DNA from: Anaerolineae bacterium
GTDB lineage: Bacteria; Chloroflexota; Anaerolineae; 4572-78; J111
Length of the DNA: 8,001 nt
NCBI GenBank assembly: GCA_020433785.1
Contig: JAGRCC010000645.1
Coordinates: forward strand, 1 to 8,001
Reading direction: 5' to 3'
Part shown: positions 5,406 to 8,001 of the stretch, one piece after another
Layout of the letters: each line of letters opens with the position of its first letter
How positions within the stretch are numbered: position 1 is the stretch's first letter
Notes under the pieces: generated by a model
Databases searched by the model: none
What the model was told of the DNA's origin: nothing
What the model saw: only the letters and a program-made list of their open reading frames with translations
Program-made: the position numbers and the translations under genes

Positions 5406-7079
5406 TTACTCAACCCGGCAGTGAGTCTCAGCGGGTACGGGCTGGTCAACCTGAGTTCTAAATTGGAAATCCCAGCAATCCGGGCCGGTGGTCGATGGTT
5501 GGTAAACCAGGGCATTGATCTCCCCCCGATCGGTTTTAAACAGCAGCGTTCTAACGCCGTTGTCTATCGTCAGGCTGACAATTTCGCTGGCGTTGCGACC
5601 AAACTGGCCCAAGTCGCGCATTTGGTGAGGTTCGATCTGTAAGGCCCAATCGACCTCTTCATGGTAACAGCCGATGGTGTAAGGTGGTTCATGGGTAGTG
5701 TAATAGACATAGGATCCGTCGGCTAAGCGAAGGCCGTTACAATCATCTAACGGTTCGGCGGGCAAATTGTTGATGTCGTTGTAGCGGCCCTCGCCGTAAT
5801 AATCATCCGCGCCCGTGCCATAGAATATTTCGGCTCCCCCTAAGGTGTAGCCAATGGGTTGGTCAAGGTGGTGATGGTCTAGCAAACAGACCGGGGCGGT
5901 ATGATAATGGTAATCCTCACCCTGACCGGCGTGCCCCCCGCAGTGATCCAACTCCCCTTGCTGCACCGTATCAAATTTGGGATCGTAAACATAACTATCG
6001 TCAAGAGTGACATCAGGCCGTTTGTCAAAGTGATAAATCGGCACACCATTAACCGCCATGGCGATTGGCCCTCTGGCATGGGCCGCCGCGTGGCCCTCCA
6101 GCCAGTGCGGCGATCGAGGAATTTTCCAGGCGCGTTCACCCGTGTAGCGAAAGGGAATAGGCACACGCAAAATCCAGGCGGTAATACCACGCATCATCTC
6201 ATGGTTCGGCTGGCCGGTTTCAGTTTCAACATACAGAAAGGTGTCATCGCACGTAATGTGGACTTGATCGGCATAGGCCGCGAACACGCCGTACGGATCG
6301 CAATCGGTCTCATTTCGAGCCGCGAGTTGACTATTCGCCTCATCAGGCTCAGGCGCGACTCCGCCGGTTTGCCCGCGTTCATAGGTGACATCGAGACTGG
6401 CCTGAGCCAGGGTTATATCGGCAATAGCGGCTAACAAGGTGTCGCGATCGACCCCTCTCGGGTCAGGCAAATTGGGCGCTGCCGAGAGCGCGTAGACGGT
6501 GATCGTATACAACTTTTCACCGGGGCCGCGCGAGCACGGCGGGGCGTAGGCCAGTTCATTGTTGACGCTGTTGGTCCCAAACGTACCAAATTTGACAGCG
6601 CCGGCGTCCACCGACAGCGTAGTGGCGGGGATATTGTACACCACCCAATACCAGTGCGTATCGCCGGGACCGGGCACGTGGTGCATCGCCAGGGCATAGC
6701 CGACTGTTCCTGCGGGAGCGCCTTGCCAAGCCAGTGGCGGCGAAAGACTCTCGCCATCACAAGTGAACCGGGCGGGCAGTTGGCCGCCGTTTTCCATGAC
6801 CGGACTGGTCAAGGTAAAACCACCGGAAGGGGACGACGGCTCAGCCACAGTCGGTACCGGCTGCGGTTGGCTGACAGCCTCACGCTGCTCTGACGCTGGC
6901 GGCGGCTGGGCGTTATTTTGGGGCGGTGGCGGCGGGTTGGTATTACCTTGGGGGGGTGGCGGCGGTGGTGATAACAGGCTACAACCGGTTATAAATATGA
7001 CCATTAAACCGGCCATAAAGCATCTCATTTGAAAGCCCGTTTGTAACGAGTTTATGAAATTTTCAGATAGCTGCCTCAT
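5406..7079 (-). CDS. Predicted lipoprotein: PEBP (YbhB/YbcL) domain fused to YHYH domain
   Basis: 557 residues. A hydrophobic signal segment (MRCFMAGLMVIFITGC, 18-33) ends in the lipobox ITGC, so C33 should be lipidated after cleavage and the protein held on the outer face of the membrane. A proline-rich linker with two polyproline runs (38-43, 49-53) follows. Residues about 88-235 form a phosphatidylethanolamine-binding-protein domain of the bacterial YbhB/YbcL type: FTLTSPVMENGGQLPARFTC (88-107), a THWYWVVYNIP motif (141-151), and APPCSRGPGEKLYTITVYAL (179-198). Residues about 260-480 form a YHYH domain with GPIAMAVNGVPIY (337-349), LDHCGGHAGQGEDYHYH (377-393) and APVCLLDHHH (395-404). The dense His/Cys region suggests metal binding (inferred). 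Start ATG 7079 is chosen because GAGG (+ 7087-7090) lies 7 nt upstream. An upstream TTG at 7109 has no binding site and coincides with the predicted transcription start. ATG at 7028 also fits the signal peptide but lacks a clear binding site. Function is unknown. Confidence 0.85.
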   Translation of the reverse strand: MRQLSENFINSLQTGFQMRCFMAGLMVIFITGCSLLSPPPPPPQGNTNPPPPPQNNAQPPPASEQREAVSQPQPVPTVAEPSSPSGGFTLTSPVMENGGQLPARFTCDGESLSPPLAWQGAPAGTVGYALAMHHVPGPGDTHWYWVVYNIPATTLSVDAGAVKFGTFGTNSVNNELAYAPPCSRGPGEKLYTITVYALSAAPNLPDPRGVDRDTLLAAIADITLAQASLDVTYERGQTGGVAPEPDEANSQLAARNETDCDPYGVFAAYADQVHITCDDTFLYVETETGQPNHEMMRGITAWILRVPIPFRYTGERAWKIPRSPHWLEGHAAAHARGPIAMAVNGVPIYHFDKRPDVTLDDSYVYDPKFDTVQQGELDHCGGHAGQGEDYHYHTAPVCLLDHHHLDQPIGYTLGGAEIFYGTGADDYYGEGRYNDINNLPAEPLDDCNGLRLADGSYVYYTTHEPPYTIGCYHEEVDWALQIEPHQMRDLGQFGRNASEIVSLTIDNGVRTLLFKTDRGEINALVYQPSTTGPDCWDFQFRTQVDQPVPAETHCRVE

Positions 7080-7114
7080 GAGCGAACCTCGGATTTGATG
7101 GTGTATCAATCTTC

Positions 7115-7144
7115 ATCATACCATCCCTTTCCCCGGGGAGTCCA
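7115..7144 (-). promoter_or_regulatory. Candidate promoter of the PEBP-YHYH lipoprotein gene
   Basis: On the minus strand, TGGACT (+ 7139-7144) and TATGAT (+ 7115-7120) are separated by 18 bp. The spacer contains CCCCGGGG (7131-7138). A start near 7108 gives a leader of about 29 nt that includes GAGG for the ATG at 7079. This supports that start choice. Confidence 0.45.
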
Positions 7145-7187
7145 GCCTGTAACGCCAAAATCTTGCTACTCTAGCCATCATCTATTC

Positions 7188-7229
7188 AACAAACAGGCCG
7201 GGAAGCAATCAACTCCCGGCCTGTTTGTT
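7188..7229 (-). terminator. Terminator-like 16-bp inverted repeat downstream of the F420-type oxidoreductase gene
   Basis: Perfect 16-bp arms at 7188-7203 and 7214-7229 (GC core GGCCGGGA, U-rich outer part TGTTTGTT) enclose a 10-nt loop. No long T-run follows on either side, but the outer stem is itself U-rich. It lies between the stop of the minus-strand oxidoreductase gene (7351) and the promoter of the lipoprotein gene, so it probably ends the first transcript before the second begins. Confidence 0.7.
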
Positions 7230-7249
7230 TAGCGATGCGGAAATCGGAT

Positions 7250-7296
7250 ATGAGGAGATTGGGAGGTTGGCTTTAGAAGTCGCCTTATCTCCTCAT
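7250..7296. repeat. 10-bp inverted repeat with purine-rich GGAGA-type spacer
   Basis: Arms ATGAGGAGAT (7250-7259) and ATCTCCTCAT (7287-7296) enclose a 27-nt loop rich in GGGAGGTTGG-like sequence. It lies 54 bp downstream of the oxidoreductase stop codon. It may add to transcript termination or 3' stability, or be a copy of a dispersed intergenic repeat. The rest of 7297-7350 shows nothing recognisable. Confidence 0.45.
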
Positions 7297-7350
7297 CTCG
7301 TTGTCTCCATCTTTCTTTGAGCATGATATAAGTTATTTAATAGCCGCCCC

Positions 7351-7761
7351 TTAGCGAGTTAAGACGACCACCGGCATAACGCGCGTGGTTTTGCGCTCAT
7401 AGTCGTAAAAGCCGGGGTATAAAGTGGCCATCTTTTCAAATAACTGGGTCCGCTCCGGTTCCTCAGCCACGGTAGCCCGGACGGGAAACCGTTCGGTCCC
7501 CACCTCCACCTCGACCTGCGGATGGGCGACCAGGTTGTAATACCAATCCGGGTTGGTCGGCGCGCCACCTTTCGAGGCGATGATCACCAGCCGGTCGTCA
7601 TCGGCGATGTAAGCTACCGGATTGAGGCGCGGCAGACCGCTCTTAGCGCCGGTGGTATGGAGCAGCAGTAGGGTCGTATTGGCAAACTGACCACCGACCT
7701 TGCCGTCGTTGGCGCGAAACTCCTCGATAATGGCTTTATTCCAATCGTTGACATTACTCAT
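7351..7761 (-). CDS. Nitroreductase-family deazaflavin (F420)-dependent oxidoreductase, Ddn/DUF385 type
   Basis: 136 residues, a small single-domain split-beta-barrel protein of the deazaflavin-dependent nitroreductase family (Ddn of mycobacteria). Family marks are EFRANDGKVGG (14-24), LLLLHTTGAKSG (31-42), a hydrophobic strand with LVIIASKGGAPTNPDWYYNL (58-77) and the C-terminal TTRVMPVVVLTR (125-136). Members bind reduced coenzyme F420 (some bind F420 weakly or use other flavins) and reduce varied substrates; the substrate here is unknown. The ATG at 7761 is chosen because GGAGG (+ 7771-7775) lies 9 nt upstream. A TTG two codons earlier (7767) would be only 3 nt from it. It starts 31 nt after the stop of the upstream DUF5519 gene and is probably in the same transcript. 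No F420 synthesis gene is in the window. Confidence 0.88.
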   Translation of the reverse strand: MSNVNDWNKAIIEEFRANDGKVGGQFANTTLLLLHTTGAKSGLPRLNPVAYIADDDRLVIIASKGGAPTNPDWYYNLVAHPQVEVEVGTERFPVRATVAEEPERTQLFEKMATLYPGFYDYERKTTRVMPVVVLTR

Positions 7762-7792
7762 AATCAATTTCCTCCAAGTTTATATTTGAGTC

Positions 7793-8001
7793 CTACTCTG
7801 CCTGCTTTTTCTTCGATTGCTGCTGCTCGGCCAGTTCGAACGATACTCGCAACAACACTATCGCCGCCTCGACATCGCCGGTTTCTCTAATGTAAAAGCT
7901 GACCCAACCGCTGTCGGGCAAGACGTGATGGGGTTGAGCCTGGCCGGTCGCGATGATCTCATCCCGGACCTTTTTAGGAAAAGGAATATCGACCACATGA
8001 T
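7793..8001 (-). CDS. DUF5519 ('luciferase domain') family protein, C-terminal part only
   Basis: 69 full codons are visible and the reading frame stays open past the window edge. The pattern HVVDIPFPKKVRDEII, then PHHVLPDSGWVSFYIR and a final DVEAAIVLLRVSFELAEQ helix matches the C-terminal half of DUF5519 proteins, in which the PHHVLPDSGWV stretch is highly conserved. The GTG at 7996 is likely an internal valine, because the conserved region begins upstream of it. The protein ends in a lysine/glutamine-rich tail (EQQQSKKKQAE). The family name refers to similarity to part of a luciferase; enzymatic activity has not been shown to my knowledge. It lies 31 nt upstream of the F420-type oxidoreductase gene in the same direction. 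Confidence 0.75.
   Translation of the reverse strand, partial: HVVDIPFPKKVRDEIIATGQAQPHHVLPDSGWVSFYIRETGDVEAAIVLLRVSFELAEQQQSKKKQAE

Noticed and set aside
5901..6434. Plus-strand open frame of 177 codons inside the lipoprotein gene
   Set aside because: Antisense to the YHYH/PEBP coding sequence, with no domain pattern and no binding site.
7080..7109. TTG start at 7109 for the lipoprotein gene
   Set aside because: It falls at the predicted transcription start, has no binding site and would lengthen an already long signal n-region. ATG 7079 has GAGG 7 nt upstream.

Overview
The window reads as ordinary bacterial chromosome of moderate GC content, most likely from a member of the Chloroflexota (Anaerolineae/Chloroflexia type). 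This is an inference from gene content: an archaeal-type isopentenyl phosphate kinase, an F420-type deazaflavin oxidoreductase, a fused MoaD-MoaE protein and glycine-rich stress membrane proteins in one stretch. No tRNA, rRNA, CRISPR array, insertion sequence or phage gene was seen.

Layout. (1) 1-742, minus: isopentenyl phosphate kinase, with a TTG start and its C-terminus cut off by the window edge. (2) 743-901: divergent intergenic region with a near-consensus promoter reading right. (3) 902-2822, plus: tight operon of moaC, a moaD-moaE fusion and rnc (RNase III). (4) 2824-4017, minus: RlmI-type 23S rRNA cytosine methyltransferase, convergent with rnc and separated from it by one base. (5) 4018-4383: 366 bp divergent regulatory region. 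It holds the rlmI promoter with two inverted repeats and, on the plus strand, a structured leader ending in a strong terminator-like hairpin 41 nt before the next start codon. (6) 4384-5284, plus: two small glycine-rich membrane proteins of general-stress type (a 17M-like protein and a GlsB/YeaQ/YmgE protein), followed by a bidirectional terminator. (7) 5406-7079, minus: a large predicted lipoprotein joining a PEBP (YbhB/YbcL) domain to a YHYH domain. (8) 7080-7350: its promoter, plus two inverted repeats, one of them a probable terminator. (9) 7351-8001, minus: a two-gene unit of an F420-type (Ddn-like, DUF385) oxidoreductase and the C-terminal part of a DUF5519 'luciferase domain' protein that runs off the window.

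How the parts work together. MoaC and MoaDE supply two consecutive steps of molybdopterin synthesis: cyclic pyranopterin monophosphate formation, then dithiolene insertion. RNase III and RlmI both act on RNA or ribosome maturation but are convergently transcribed. The two stress genes look like one transcription unit whose expression may be set by the leader hairpin. The kinase belongs to the alternative mevalonate route.

The feature most worth follow-up is the 4217-4342 leader: a SigB-like promoter candidate, a 12-bp palindrome, a branched RNA with a 12-bp closing stem and U8 tract, and a competing pairing that could act as antiterminator. It may be an undescribed cis-regulatory RNA or a small RNA.
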